Made by a program: the position numbers and the translations under genes
NCBI GenBank assembly: GCA_003210735.1
Contig: QCUM01000023.1
Location: 1 to 33,573 of the forward strand
Origin: Synechococcus sp. AG-679-D13
Lineage (GTDB): Bacteria; Cyanobacteriota; Cyanobacteriia; PCC-6307; Cyanobiaceae
Direction of reading: 5' to 3'
Length of the DNA: 33,573 nt
The notes under the pieces: model-generated
Told to the model about the DNA's origin: nothing
The model's input: the letters and a program-made list of their open reading frames with translations, nothing else
Databases searched by the model: none
Part shown: positions 15,624 through 23,855 of the stretch, piece by piece
How the letters are laid out: each line of letters opens with the position of its first letter
Numbering within the stretch: the first letter of the stretch is position 1

Positions 15624-16766
15624 ATGGAACTGAAATGCGCGTTGGACCAAATCAACCACCGCCTTGCGGGTGAGGGCCATCCACTGCGTGTGGAACAGAG
15701 GGGGCAAAAACTCAACCTGCGTGGTCGTTTGCCCGATCGACGCAATCCAGAAGTTGAACGCGTGCAACGGCTCAGCCTTGGGCTGACAGCAGATTCAGAG
15801 GGTCTTCGGGATGCCGAGCACTCACTGCGTCAAGTGCAGCGGCAGCTGCAACGCAGACAGTTCAACTGGGATGACTGGAGCACTGAGCGAAGCCATGGCT
15901 CTCCCCCCGACCTAGAGAGGGCCGTTCAATCCTTTGAGCAAGCTTTCTTCACAGACGCCCGTCGTCGCCGCAACCCGTCCGGCAGCCGCACCACCTGGAG
16001 CAGCGCTTACCAGCCCTATTTGAGACGGCTGCAAGCTTTGGCAGGACTCCAGCCGATCAGCGGCAGCCTGCTGATGCAGACCCTGGAGAGCTACGCCGAT
16101 GGAAGCCGAAGCCGGCAGCAATGCGCCACAGCTCTGGCGGCGCTTGCTCGCCATCTCGATGTCCCGCTGCCGGAGAACTGGCGCCAGGAGGCAGGGGGCT
16201 ATGGCCTGCACAGGGCCCGCTTCCGCCAGTTGCCCACCGATGCCCAGATCCTCGAAAGCGTGATGAATATCCCAAACCCCGCCTGGCGGCTGGTCTATGG
16301 GCTGATGGCGACCTACGGACTGCGCAACCACGAGGTTTTTTTCTGCGATCTGAGCAGCCTGAGCAGATCAGGAGATCGGGTGATCCGTGTTCTGCCCACA
16401 ACCAAGACCGGTGAGCATCAGGTCTGGCCTTTTCAGCCCGACTGGGTCGATCTGTTTGATCTCAACGGGCTCAGCTCTGATCCCAAGGCATTACCCGCCA
16501 TCCAGACCGATCTGCGACTGACCACGCTGCAGCAGGTGGGCCGCAGGGTGAGCGAGCAGTTCCGGCGCTATGCGCTGCCAATCACGCCCTATGACCTGCG
16601 GCATGCCTGGGCGGTGCGCACAATCCACATCGGCCTTCCAGACACGGTTGCCGCCAGAATGATGGGCCACTCCGTGGCGATTCATACCCGCACCTATCAC
16701 CACTGGATTACGCGCCGCGATCAACAGCAGGCGGTGGACGCAGCTCTGGCACGGCAGGGCGCCTGA
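15624..16766 (+). CDS. Tyrosine-type site-specific recombinase, apparently resident and not part of a mobile element
   Basis: A 380-residue integrase-fold protein. The N-terminal 110 residues contain an Arg/Gln-rich helical stretch (about 60-85). A core-binding-like region follows (about 120-190) and then the catalytic domain. Active-site candidates are Arg234 (YGLRNHE), Lys261 (TTKTGEH), Arg326 (YDLRH), His349 (MMGHS) and Tyr358 (RTYHHW), at the usual His+9 spacing. The first residue of the HxxR box is Tyr323 instead of His. No phage or transposon genes and no obvious direct-repeat attachment sites flank it; neighbours are hemH and cobO. A XerC/D-like or DNA-inversion role is possible. It is read with the methyltransferase 15 bases downstream. 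Confidence 0.85.
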   Translation: MELKCALDQINHRLAGEGHPLRVEQRGQKLNLRGRLPDRRNPEVERVQRLSLGLTADSEGLRDAEHSLRQVQRQLQRRQFNWDDWSTERSHGSPPDLERAVQSFEQAFFTDARRRRNPSGSRTTWSSAYQPYLRRLQALAGLQPISGSLLMQTLESYADGSRSRQQCATALAALARHLDVPLPENWRQEAGGYGLHRARFRQLPTDAQILESVMNIPNPAWRLVYGLMATYGLRNHEVFFCDLSSLSRSGDRVIRVLPTTKTGEHQVWPFQPDWVDLFDLNGLSSDPKALPAIQTDLRLTTLQQVGRRVSEQFRRYALPITPYDLRHAWAVRTIHIGLPDTVAARMMGHSVAIHTRTYHHWITRRDQQQAVDAALARQGA

Positions 16767-16776
16767 CCATTTTTTT
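16755..16776 (+). terminator. Weak stem and T-tract between recombinase and methyltransferase
   Basis: CAGG-GCG-CCTG (16755-16765) forms a 4-bp stem spanning the recombinase stop codon. After four bases a run of seven T (16770-16776) follows, ending 5 bases before the methyltransferase ATG. The stem is short for a full terminator, so partial attenuation between the two genes is the most it supports. Confidence 0.25.
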
Positions 16777-16781
16777 GAGAA

Positions 16782-17426
16782 ATGACGTCTTTTTTACGCC
16801 CACTGGCTTATCGCCACCGCTGGATCTACGACACGGTGACCGCTGTCTCTGCTCTGAGCGTGGGAGGAGTGTCCAGGCTTCGGGGACTGGGCGTTGAAGC
16901 TCTGCAGAATCAGCTGGAGGCAGGTGCAGCTGTTCTGGACCTCTGCTGTGGGAGTGGGGAAGCGGCAGCCCCCTGGCTTGCAGCCGGTTTTTCGGTCACA
17001 GGGTTGGACATTGCTCCAAGGGCTTTGGACCTGGCTGCCATCCGTCAACCACAGATGCATTTGGTGGAGGGCCTGGCGGAGGATCCACCGCTGGCAGCTG
17101 AAAGCTTTGCTGCAGTGCAAATCAGCGTTGCGCTTCACGAGTTCCCTCGCGAGGAGAGAGTGCAGGTCCTCACCAGCTGCCTGCGGCTTCTGCAACCGGA
17201 TGGGTGGCTGGTTCTGGTGGACCTTCACCCCGCTGGTCCTTGGCTGAAGCTGCCCCAGCAGCTGTTCTGCGCTCTGTTCGAAACCGACACAGCGACCGCC
17301 ATGCTGGAGGACGATCTGGTGTCTCAGCTCAACGAACTCGGGTTCTGCAGCGTGAAGCAGGAGCTTCTTGCCGGGCAGGCCCTGCAACGAATCACGGCCC
17401 GAAAACCACCATCAGCTCAACCATGA
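16782..17426 (+). CDS. Class I SAM-dependent methyltransferase, substrate unknown
   Basis: A 214-residue methyltransferase with the AdoMet-binding motif I VLDLCCGSGEAA (about 51-62), the acidic motif II residue in TGLDIAP, and a motif IV/post region AVQISVALHEFPREER. A Leu-rich motif (LLQPDGWLVLVDLHP) resembles UbiE/small-molecule enzymes more than RNA or DNA methyltransferases. The N-terminal 45 residues (LAYRHRWIYDTVTAVS) resemble those of quinone or chlorophyll-ring methylases, but this is only suggestive. Its stop overlaps the cobO start (ATGA), so it is translationally coupled to a cobalamin-pathway gene. A tetrapyrrole or quinone substrate is a reasonable guess. Confidence 0.82.
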   Translation: MTSFLRPLAYRHRWIYDTVTAVSALSVGGVSRLRGLGVEALQNQLEAGAAVLDLCCGSGEAAAPWLAAGFSVTGLDIAPRALDLAAIRQPQMHLVEGLAEDPPLAAESFAAVQISVALHEFPREERVQVLTSCLRLLQPDGWLVLVDLHPAGPWLKLPQQLFCALFETDTATAMLEDDLVSQLNELGFCSVKQELLAGQALQRITARKPPSAQP

Positions 17427-18088
17427 CCGCGAAGGACCTCGACCAAACCGCCGCCAGCCTGGGCATGGGTGGACGAGTGTCTCCGGAAACCGACGAAGCC
17501 GGCTACCGCAAGCGGATGGAACGACGCCAGCAGGTGCAGAAGCAGCGTGTGGAGGAACGCAACAAGGAGAAGGGCCTTGTGCTGGTGTTCACCGGCCACG
17601 GGAAAGGAAAAACCACCGCTGGGTTGGGGCTTGTGCTCCGCACGCTCGGTCATGGTGAACGTGTTGCGATCGTTCAGTTCATCAAGGGAGGCTGGGAGCC
17701 CGGGGAGGCCAGGGCGCTGCGCGTCTTCGGGGAGCAAGTGAGCTGGCATGCCCTCGGGGAAGGTTTCACCTGGGAGACCCAGGACCGCGAACGGGATCAG
17801 CAGCTGGTTGAGGAAGCGTGGGAGACCGCACTGGGCTACCTGCGAGACGCAACGGTGAAACTTGTGCTGCTGGATGAACTGAATGTGGCACTCAAGCTCG
17901 GATACATCAGCTCTGAAACCGTGATCGCTGGGCTGAAGGAACGTCCGGGTCTCACCCATGTCGCCGTCACCGGCCGAGGGGCTCCCCAGCCTTTGCTGGA
18001 CCAGGCAGACCTGGTCACAGAGATGACCCTGTTGCACCACCCCTTCCGGGAACAGGGCGTCAAGGCACAGGCCGGCATTGAGTACTGA
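17423..18088 (+). CDS. cobO: Cob(I)yrinic acid a,c-diamide adenosyltransferase
   Basis: CobO/BtuR transfers the adenosyl group of ATP to the cobalt of reduced corrinoids, making adenosylcobalamin precursors. The 221-residue protein has the P-loop GHGKGKTT at 58-65, the FIKGGW segment, LLDELNVAL (the conserved Asp-Glu motif) and the VTGRGAP C-terminal signature. The N-terminal 50 residues are charged and helical, as in other cyanobacterial members. ATG 17423 overlaps the methyltransferase stop by 4 bases; the frame is open further upstream, inside that gene, but lacks family similarity there. A hairpin spans its stop codon. Confidence 0.95.
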   Translation: MTAKDLDQTAASLGMGGRVSPETDEAGYRKRMERRQQVQKQRVEERNKEKGLVLVFTGHGKGKTTAGLGLVLRTLGHGERVAIVQFIKGGWEPGEARALRVFGEQVSWHALGEGFTWETQDRERDQQLVEEAWETALGYLRDATVKLVLLDELNVALKLGYISSETVIAGLKERPGLTHVAVTGRGAPQPLLDQADLVTEMTLLHHPFREQGVKAQAGIEY

Positions 18089-18107
18089 GGGGAACGTCGA
18101 CCTCAGT
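18084..18107. terminator. Symmetric hairpin at the convergent ends of cobO and a small ORF
   Basis: ACTGAGG (18084-18090) and CCTCAGT (18101-18107) form a perfect 7-bp stem with a 10-base loop. The cobO TGA (18086-18088) lies in one arm and the minus-strand ORF's TGA (18103-18105) in the other, so the element reads the same for both transcripts. No T-run follows on either side. A bidirectional 3'-end stem is plausible but unproven. Confidence 0.4.
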
Positions 18108-18297
18108 CCAAGGCCGAAGCGTTCAGATCTTTGTTCAAACGGCGCGTCGCATCTGTCAGCACCGACAAACCACTGATCAGGAGAGCTCGATGCACCACAG
18201 GGTCTTTCCAGCAACCTGGCTCTCGACTCGCCCGCTCCAGAGCTGAAAGTGTGAGCCTGGCCATCACACCGCTATGGCTCGATTCGCTGTCTGGCAT
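18103..18297 (-). CDS. Small hypothetical protein
   Basis: A 64-residue ORF (53 residues from an internal ATG at 18264) lying in the otherwise empty 292-base gap between cobO and pyrH. The part after the internal Met ([17 protein letters not shown]) reads like ordinary coding sequence with typical Leu and Arg codons for this window. It would form two short helices and has no membrane segment. No recognisable motif and no clear Shine-Dalgarno were found before either start. It converges on cobO and diverges from pyrH. I do not know a function; it could be non-coding. Confidence 0.45.
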   Translation of the reverse strand: MPDSESSHSGVMARLTLSALERASREPGCWKDPVVHRALLISGLSVLTDATRRLNKDLNASALD

Positions 18298-18380
18298 TCA
18301 GAGCTGGCGGCTGCTCCATGCAAGCGAGAGAGGAGGGCACTGGCCAGTGCTTGCTACTGTCGATTGGATCTGGGGCACAG

Positions 18381-19094
18381 ATGACCTATTCCCGTGTGCT
18401 GCTGAAGCTCAGCGGCGAAGCTCTGATGGGTAATCAGGGTTACGGAATCGATCCAGCCATTGTTCAGTCCATCGCGGCGGACGTCGCCAAGGTTGTAGCG
18501 AGTGGCACTCAGCTGGCCATCGTTGTCGGTGGCGGGAACATCTTTCGAGGCCTGAAGGGTTCCGCCGCCGGCATGGAGCGGGCAACAGCTGATTACGTGG
18601 GCATGCTGGCCACGGTGATGAACGCGATCACACTGCAAGACGGACTCGAGCGAGCGGGAGTTCCCACCCGCGTTCAAACGGCCATCGCCATGCAGGAAGT
18701 TGCTGAGCCATACATACGCCGCAAAGCGATGCGCCACCTTGAGAAAGGTCGCGTGGTTGTGTTCGGAGCTGGATGCGGAAATCCGTTTTTCACCACCGAC
18801 ACCACTGCCGCCCTGCGGGCAGCAGAAATCAACGCCGATGTGGTGTTCAAAGCCACCAAGGTTGATGGGGTCTATGACAAGGACCCGGCCAAGCATTCAG
18901 ATGCCGTTAAACACGAGCATCTGAACTATCAGGACGTGTTGAGCGGCGAACTTGGGGTGATGGACAGCACCGCCATCGCCCTGTGCAAGGACAACAACAT
19001 CCCGATCGTTGTGTTCAACCTGTTTGAACCTGGCAACATCGGAAAAGCCGTTGCTGGTGAACCGATCGGATCCCGTATCGGCAATCCCGCCTGA
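18381..19094 (+). CDS. pyrH: Uridylate (UMP) kinase
   Basis: PyrH phosphorylates UMP to UDP in pyrimidine nucleotide synthesis and is a hexamer of the amino-acid-kinase fold. The 237-residue protein starts [17 protein letters not shown]. It shows GGGNIFRG (phosphate loop), [14 protein letters not shown] and the uridine-site region [12 protein letters not shown], all characteristic. ATG 18381 gives the family length; an earlier in-frame ATG would add 21 unrelated residues. frr follows after 28 bases, the classical bacterial pyrH-frr pair. Confidence 0.97.
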   Translation: MTYSRVLLKLSGEALMGNQGYGIDPAIVQSIAADVAKVVASGTQLAIVVGGGNIFRGLKGSAAGMERATADYVGMLATVMNAITLQDGLERAGVPTRVQTAIAMQEVAEPYIRRKAMRHLEKGRVVVFGAGCGNPFFTTDTTAALRAAEINADVVFKATKVDGVYDKDPAKHSDAVKHEHLNYQDVLSGELGVMDSTAIALCKDNNIPIVVFNLFEPGNIGKAVAGEPIGSRIGNPA

Positions 19095-19122
19095 ATTCAC
19101 GACGCCGTCACCCGAGATCACC

Positions 19123-19671
19123 ATGTCGACCAAGGACCTCGAAGCCAGCATGCGCAAGTCGGTGGAGGCCACCCAGCGCAACTTCAACACAATCCGCACC
19201 GGCCGGGCCAATTCCTCTCTGCTCGATCGAATCAATGTCGAGTACTACGGCGCTGAGACGCCGCTGAAGTCACTGGCCACTCTGTCCACACCAGACTCCC
19301 AGACCATTCAGATCCAGCCCTTCGATATCAGTGCTCTGGCCTCCATCGAAAAGGCCATCGCCATGAGTGAACTCGGTTTCACCCCCAACAACGACGGCAA
19401 AATCATCCGCATCAACGTTCCACCCCTCACCGAGGAACGGCGCAAGGAATTTTGCAAACTTGCCTCCAAATACGCCGAAGAAGGCAAGGTGGCACTGCGA
19501 AATCTGCGTCGTGATGCGATCGATAAAATCAAAAAGCAAGAAAAGGAAGGGGACTTCTCCGAAGACCAGAGTCGCGATGAACAGGATGCCGTGCAGAAGA
19601 TCCTCGACAAATTCATTGCTGAACTGGAGAAGCACCTGGCCAACAAGGAAGCCGACATTCTCAAGGTTTGA
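19123..19671 (+). CDS. frr: Ribosome recycling factor
   Basis: RRF with EF-G splits the post-termination ribosome. The 182-residue protein is of standard length and shows the hallmark segments [34 protein letters not shown] and LTEERRKEF, ending in a Lys/Glu-rich coiled-coil helix. ATG 19123 was chosen because the family begins with this short acidic lead ([10 protein letters not shown]); further upstream the frame runs into pyrH. Its stop overlaps the TTG start of the next gene, so that reductase is translationally coupled to frr. Confidence 0.97.
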   Translation: MSTKDLEASMRKSVEATQRNFNTIRTGRANSSLLDRINVEYYGAETPLKSLATLSTPDSQTIQIQPFDISALASIEKAIAMSELGFTPNNDGKIIRINVPPLTEERRKEFCKLASKYAEEGKVALRNLRRDAIDKIKKQEKEGDFSEDQSRDEQDAVQKILDKFIAELEKHLANKEADILKV

Positions 19672-20813
19672 ACGGCAGTCCTGAATGGTTTCGCGATGTG
19701 GTCATCGTCGGGGCAGGAGCCGCTGGTGGAGCAGCAGCGGCGCACCTGTCTCGGAGTGGCCACGATGTTGTGCTGCTTGAACGCGACGCTGAACCAAGAA
19801 TCAAACCTTGCGGCGGCGGCATGGCCGCCTCTGTGCAGAAGTGGTTCCCCTTCTCTTTGGAACCGGCTGTGGAACAGGTGGTTCGCCAGGTTGATTTCAG
19901 TTGGTGCCTGGGTGATCCAGTGGTGGCTGAGCTTCCCGGTGAAGCACCGTTCTGGATCGTGCGCCGGGAACGGTTGGATCAGCTGCTGACTGATCAGGCG
20001 AAACAGGCCGGAGCTGAATGCTGTGCCGGGGTAACAGTGACCGACATCGGTCGGGATAACGACCACTGGAGCGTTACGGCAGCCGATGGGCAACGGTGGC
20101 GAACTCGATCCGTGGTCATTGCTGATGGCTCGGCGTCTCCCTGGCCCCAACGGCTCGGCCTGGGAGCCAAGCGCGTTCAAACAGCAACCACCATGTCGGT
20201 TCGACTCGAGGGGCAGGGCAGGTTGAAGAACGGCACCACCCGCTTCGAATTCGGTCTGGTGAAGCAGGGTTTCGCCTGGGCATTCCCTGTGGCGGGGGGG
20301 GTGAACATCGGTGTCGGCAGCTTCATCGGCAAGCAGGACGCCGACCCTGAACAAGTCTTGTCACTACTTCTTCCAGACCTGGGCTTCCCTGCCGACGCAG
20401 GCCTTCGTCAGAGCGGACAGCTTCGGGTTTGGAATGGCCATCACCGCCTCAACGGCAATGGAATTGTGGTGGTGGGGGATGCAGCGTCGCTCTGCGACCC
20501 ATTCCTGGCGGAGGGATTACGCCCTGCCCTGATGAGTGGCTGTGAAGCTGCACGGCATCTCGATCGCTGGCTTCGGGGAGATAGCCATGATTTGAGGGGC
20601 TACACCATCGCCATGCGGCAACGCTGGGGGGACTCGATGGCCTGGGGGAGGCGCATTGCACAGGTGTTTTATCGCTTTCCAGGCGTTGGATACCAGTTGG
20701 GGATCAAGCGACCCACCGCACCACGCCGCATTGCGCAGATCCTCTCGGGTGAGATGGGATATGGCGATATCGCCCAGCGGGTGATCAACAGATTGCTGCT
20801 GCAGCGGGGCTAA
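19668..20813 (+). CDS. Geranylgeranyl-reductase-family FAD oxidoreductase
   Basis: A 381-residue flavoprotein with the Rossmann motif [14 protein letters not shown] (11-24), the PxxCGGG-type loop IKPCGGGMA (45-53) typical of the geranylgeranyl reductase family, and a second FAD motif [22 protein letters not shown]. The family reduces isoprenoid chains of chlorophyll, tocopherol or archaeal lipids; cyanobacteria usually have ChlP plus further paralogues. This protein lacks the full ChlP N-terminal sequence I would expect, so it is more likely a paralogue. The start is uncertain: TTG 19668 overlaps the frr stop (TTGA), while a GTG ten codons later is possible. Its stop overlaps the convergent photolyase-like stop by 4 bases. 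Confidence 0.82.
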   Translation: MNGSPEWFRDVVIVGAGAAGGAAAAHLSRSGHDVVLLERDAEPRIKPCGGGMAASVQKWFPFSLEPAVEQVVRQVDFSWCLGDPVVAELPGEAPFWIVRRERLDQLLTDQAKQAGAECCAGVTVTDIGRDNDHWSVTAADGQRWRTRSVVIADGSASPWPQRLGLGAKRVQTATTMSVRLEGQGRLKNGTTRFEFGLVKQGFAWAFPVAGGVNIGVGSFIGKQDADPEQVLSLLLPDLGFPADAGLRQSGQLRVWNGHHRLNGNGIVVVGDAASLCDPFLAEGLRPALMSGCEAARHLDRWLRGDSHDLRGYTIAMRQRWGDSMAWGRRIAQVFYRFPGVGYQLGIKRPTAPRRIAQILSGEMGYGDIAQRVINRLLLQRG

Positions 20814-22288
20814 AGCGTCAGTTCCAGCTGTTGCGTTCCATCGTCTTGCCTGGGGGAACGCCTGCGCCGACGGCTTGTCACTGGCTTCAAACCAGCCCTG
20901 CGGGATCCATGCTTGCGTTGTATCGCGTCGGCATGGCGATCAAAACCAGCGGAACGGCGAATCTCCCAGATCCGATCCTTCGCAATCTGCATCGACGTGG
21001 TGACGTCAACGATCGGTTCTGGCATTCCACCGCCCAGGGACCAGGGCTCGTGGAGATGAATCGCTGGCACATCGCTGAGCTCCGGACACCACTCGCGAAT
21101 GAAATGGCCTTCGGGGTCATGATCCTGCCCCTGTTTGATCGGGTTGTAGATCCGAATTGTGTTGATCGACGTGCTCCCTGATTGCATCTGGCATTGGCTC
21201 CAGTGAATGCCGGGTTCGTAGTCGACGAACTGACGGGCAAGATGCAAGCCGGTTTCACGCCAAGGCAGCCAGAGGTTGTAGCTCGCGAACGACATCAACA
21301 TCGCCCGCATGCGGAAGTTGATCCAGCCATGGGCTCGCAGGGCGCGCATGCATGCATCCACAAATGGCACCCCGGTGCGTCCTTCGCACCATGCCTCCAT
21401 CCTCTCGACATCGCCCTGACGAATGCCACGCATGAACGGATGAAAATCGCTGAATTCAATGGCGGGCTGATCCTCCAACTTCTGAATGAAATGACAATGC
21501 CAGTGCAGCCTTGATTCAAAACTGCGGATGCCACGGCCACTGTGAGAGCGAGTGGCCTGAAGCACTTCCCGCATGGAGAGGCAGCCCCAGGCGAGATAAG
21601 CCGACAGACGCGAACACCCTTTAAAAGCCGTATTCGGGCTGGACATCGCGCGTTGGTAACGCGGTGCTCGGCACCGAAGAAAATCGTTGAGCTCTCGGAG
21701 TCCTCTCGAACGGCCACCGGTCTGACGCTGAGGGCATGGATCGTTTGCCAGTTCTCGGCAGGGACGCTCTGGGATCACACCCGGATCAATCAGCTCAAGA
21801 GGCTGGAGCGACAGAGGAGCTGCAACGAGTGGCTCTGCCATCTGATTTTCCCAGCATCGAGCCCAACCGTTGCGGGACTTCATCCGGCGAACAACACCGA
21901 ACTGCGGGATCTCCATCCAGGCGATACCGTTCAGCTTCGCCCAGGCCGCTACTCGCTTATCGCGCTGGTAAGTCCAGCCGTTACCCGTCTCTTCATGGCT
22001 CCAGAGGCGCGCAACACCGAATTGGCGCCTGGCACGTTCCAGCACCTCCACCACATCACCTGAGCGCACCACAAGGGGTTGACCCAGCGCCGCGGTCGAC
22101 TCACGCAACTCCTGAAGCGACTCGCGGCAGAACATCCACTGCCGCTCAGAAGCATCCGGCTGGCACCACAGCTCGGGCTCAACAACAAAAAGGGGCAGGA
22201 GCGGACCACATGCGGCTGCTTCGACCAATGGCCGGTGGTCAACGGTGCGCAGATCACGTTTGAACCAGACGATCTGCAGCGCTGCCAT
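20810..22288 (-). CDS. Cryptochrome/photolyase-family flavoprotein, divergent
   Basis: A 492-residue protein with the N-terminal antenna/Rossmann-like domain (IVWFKRDLRTVDHRPL, 5-20) and the C-terminal FAD domain (TGVPFVDACMRALRAHGWINFRMRAM, RIYNPIKQGQDHDPEGHFIREW). Where standard photolyases read roughly GGWQWAASTGTDA next to the flavin, this protein reads GIHWSQCQMQSGSTS, so the usual proximal Trp positions are not kept. The C-terminus is an extra basic tail with five consecutive Arg (around 470). It may repair DNA or sense blue light. It is 73 bases after the PucC-like gene on the same strand and converges on the reductase gene. Confidence 0.85.
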   Translation of the reverse strand: MAALQIVWFKRDLRTVDHRPLVEAAACGPLLPLFVVEPELWCQPDASERQWMFCRESLQELRESTAALGQPLVVRSGDVVEVLERARRQFGVARLWSHEETGNGWTYQRDKRVAAWAKLNGIAWMEIPQFGVVRRMKSRNGWARCWENQMAEPLVAAPLSLQPLELIDPGVIPERPCRELANDPCPQRQTGGRSRGLRELNDFLRCRAPRYQRAMSSPNTAFKGCSRLSAYLAWGCLSMREVLQATRSHSGRGIRSFESRLHWHCHFIQKLEDQPAIEFSDFHPFMRGIRQGDVERMEAWCEGRTGVPFVDACMRALRAHGWINFRMRAMLMSFASYNLWLPWRETGLHLARQFVDYEPGIHWSQCQMQSGSTSINTIRIYNPIKQGQDHDPEGHFIREWCPELSDVPAIHLHEPWSLGGGMPEPIVDVTTSMQIAKDRIWEIRRSAGFDRHADAIQRKHGSRRAGLKPVTSRRRRRSPRQDDGTQQLELTL

Positions 22289-22361
22289 TCACTGCCCTTC
22301 AGCAGATCCGGTTCTAGTGGATGGAGCACGCCAACCACTTGCTTTTGGTTCAAAGGCAGCT

Positions 22362-23750
22362 CTAGTCAAGATTCAGCTCCATCACATTGCACAGCCGAGT
22401 CCGAACCTTGGAGCGAAATCTGGCAATGTCCAGACGCCCTGTTAGCCAGGCTGCACCAATGAAACAGATCATCTGAAGGCCAAAAACGCCCCCATAGGCC
22501 CCATAGGCATCACCACCATTGACCGTCTGCAGCAAGGTCAGCAGGCCACCTCCGCTGATGATCGCCAGGCCGGAGGAATAGGCATAGCCCGCACCCCAAA
22601 TACCAAGCAGAAAGCCAGTGCGCCCGGGCTGAACAAAACTGAACATCAAGGCGAGGCAAGCGTTGATGCACACCCCGAGCGATAAACCAAAAAATGTCAC
22701 TGCCACCCGAAGCAGGGGGATGGAGGCGTCGGTTCCCGCAACCAACATCAGGGCCAGAGCAGAGCTGGCCAAAAAAGCTCCGACCCTGGCGATTCGGATT
22801 GTGCCGAAGCGTGGGATCAAGACAAAACCACTGAGAGCCAATCCTCCGAAGAATCCGATTGCAACCAAGACGTTGAGCGAGGTGGTGGCACAAACGCTCA
22901 TACCGAAAACGGCGGCGCCATAGGGCTCAAGCACCGCATCATTCAGAAACATGCTGAAAGTGAACAGACAAAGCACGCCCAGAAAGCGGCCCGCCTCCGG
23001 AATGGAACGCAAGCGCGTCAGCAGCTGGGGCAAGGCAACGCTCTGCGACCTCGGTGTGGCCTCATCGGCGGGATTCTCTATCTGAGCGGTGTTTTGGTGC
23101 TCCACACCAAGAACAGACACCACCCCGAGACCCAGCAGCAGAGGAGGTGTGACAACCGCCAACCGCTCCATCCCAGCCAGCAAAGCAAGAGTGCTTGCAC
23201 CGGCAGTGCAGGCATCCCCAAACACCCGATTCACCAAAACACTTCCGAACAGAACTCCCAGCAAACGCATCCCCCAAACCACCGACAGCACCTTTGGTCG
23301 TTCCTCTTCCGTTGTGCGATCGGCAATCAGAGCTGAAAGCGCTGTACCCCCTGCGGCAATGGCCATACCGATAGCAACAAACACTGCCGTCAACAGGAGG
23401 ATCAACCAGGACAAAGTCGCTGTCCCTGCGCTCTCCATGACGCGTCCGAGCTGCAACACCAGCTGGCAGGCAAGCCCAAAGAGCAACGCCAGAAAAAATG
23501 AGCTGCAGACAATGAAGGGAGTCCGCCGCAAACGACTGACAGGAATCCGATCAGAGCGATAACCGAACCACACTCGGGTAAACCCCGTCAGCTGCTGAGA
23601 GCCAATCGCCGCAGCAACAAGGACCGCCGGCAGTTGAAATTCTTCGATCAGCAGACGATTGAAGAGCCCAAAAGCAAGCACCCCAAAAATTCCCAGACCC
23701 AGCTGAAACAATCCCAGTTGGAGACCCAGGAGCAAGGGCCGCTGGCGCAT
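22362..23750 (-). CDS. PucC/BCD-family transporter (major facilitator, chlorophyll-delivery type)
   Basis: A 462-residue, very hydrophobic protein with about 12 membrane helices. The N-terminal LLLGLQLGLFQLGLGIFGVLAFGLFNRLLIEE and the motif TRVWFGYRSDRIP match the BCD (bacteriochlorophyll delivery) family that includes PucC and LhaA. A central polar loop (about 215-245) separates two six-helix halves. In purple bacteria these proteins help assemble light-harvesting complexes; in cyanobacteria the substrate is unproven, with chlorophyll a handling proposed. ATG 23748-23750 was preferred over an adjacent TTG. A 19-base palindrome lies 25-43 bases upstream, and the photolyase-like gene follows after 73 bases. 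Confidence 0.86.
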   Translation of the reverse strand: MRQRPLLLGLQLGLFQLGLGIFGVLAFGLFNRLLIEEFQLPAVLVAAAIGSQQLTGFTRVWFGYRSDRIPVSRLRRTPFIVCSSFFLALLFGLACQLVLQLGRVMESAGTATLSWLILLLTAVFVAIGMAIAAGGTALSALIADRTTEEERPKVLSVVWGMRLLGVLFGSVLVNRVFGDACTAGASTLALLAGMERLAVVTPPLLLGLGVVSVLGVEHQNTAQIENPADEATPRSQSVALPQLLTRLRSIPEAGRFLGVLCLFTFSMFLNDAVLEPYGAAVFGMSVCATTSLNVLVAIGFFGGLALSGFVLIPRFGTIRIARVGAFLASSALALMLVAGTDASIPLLRVAVTFFGLSLGVCINACLALMFSFVQPGRTGFLLGIWGAGYAYSSGLAIISGGGLLTLLQTVNGGDAYGAYGGVFGLQMICFIGAAWLTGRLDIARFRSKVRTRLCNVMELNLD

Positions 23751-23774
23751 CAATCCAATATCAAATCGACAAGA

Positions 23775-23793
23775 TTATGCATGGATTGCATAA
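23775..23793. promoter_or_regulatory. Operator-like palindrome upstream of the PucC-like gene
   Basis: TTATGCA (23775-23781) and TGCATAA (23787-23793) are perfect inverted repeats with a 5-base spacer, 25-43 bases before the ATG of the PucC-like gene, in a 105-base gap that is unusually A+T-rich for this window. The minus strand reads a CATAAT box within one arm, resembling a -10 element. Size and symmetry suit a dimeric repressor or activator; the regulator is unknown. Confidence 0.5.
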
Positions 23794-23855
23794 GCGAAGG
23801 GGCTCAGATCAAAAATCCGCCGCATCTCTATCAAGATTGAAACGAACACTAAGGG

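Noticed and set aside
15624..16766. Prophage or genomic-island call around the recombinase
   Set aside because: Both flanks are housekeeping genes, composition is like the neighbours, and no phage, transposase or obvious attachment repeats were seen.
17204..17422. Longer cobO reading frame starting upstream
   Set aside because: This part is the methyltransferase gene in another frame; family similarity of cobO starts after ATG 17423.
18131..18433. 100-residue plus-strand frame before pyrH
   Set aside because: It overlaps the well-supported start of pyrH in another frame and has no motif; the opposite-strand ORF looks more like coding sequence.
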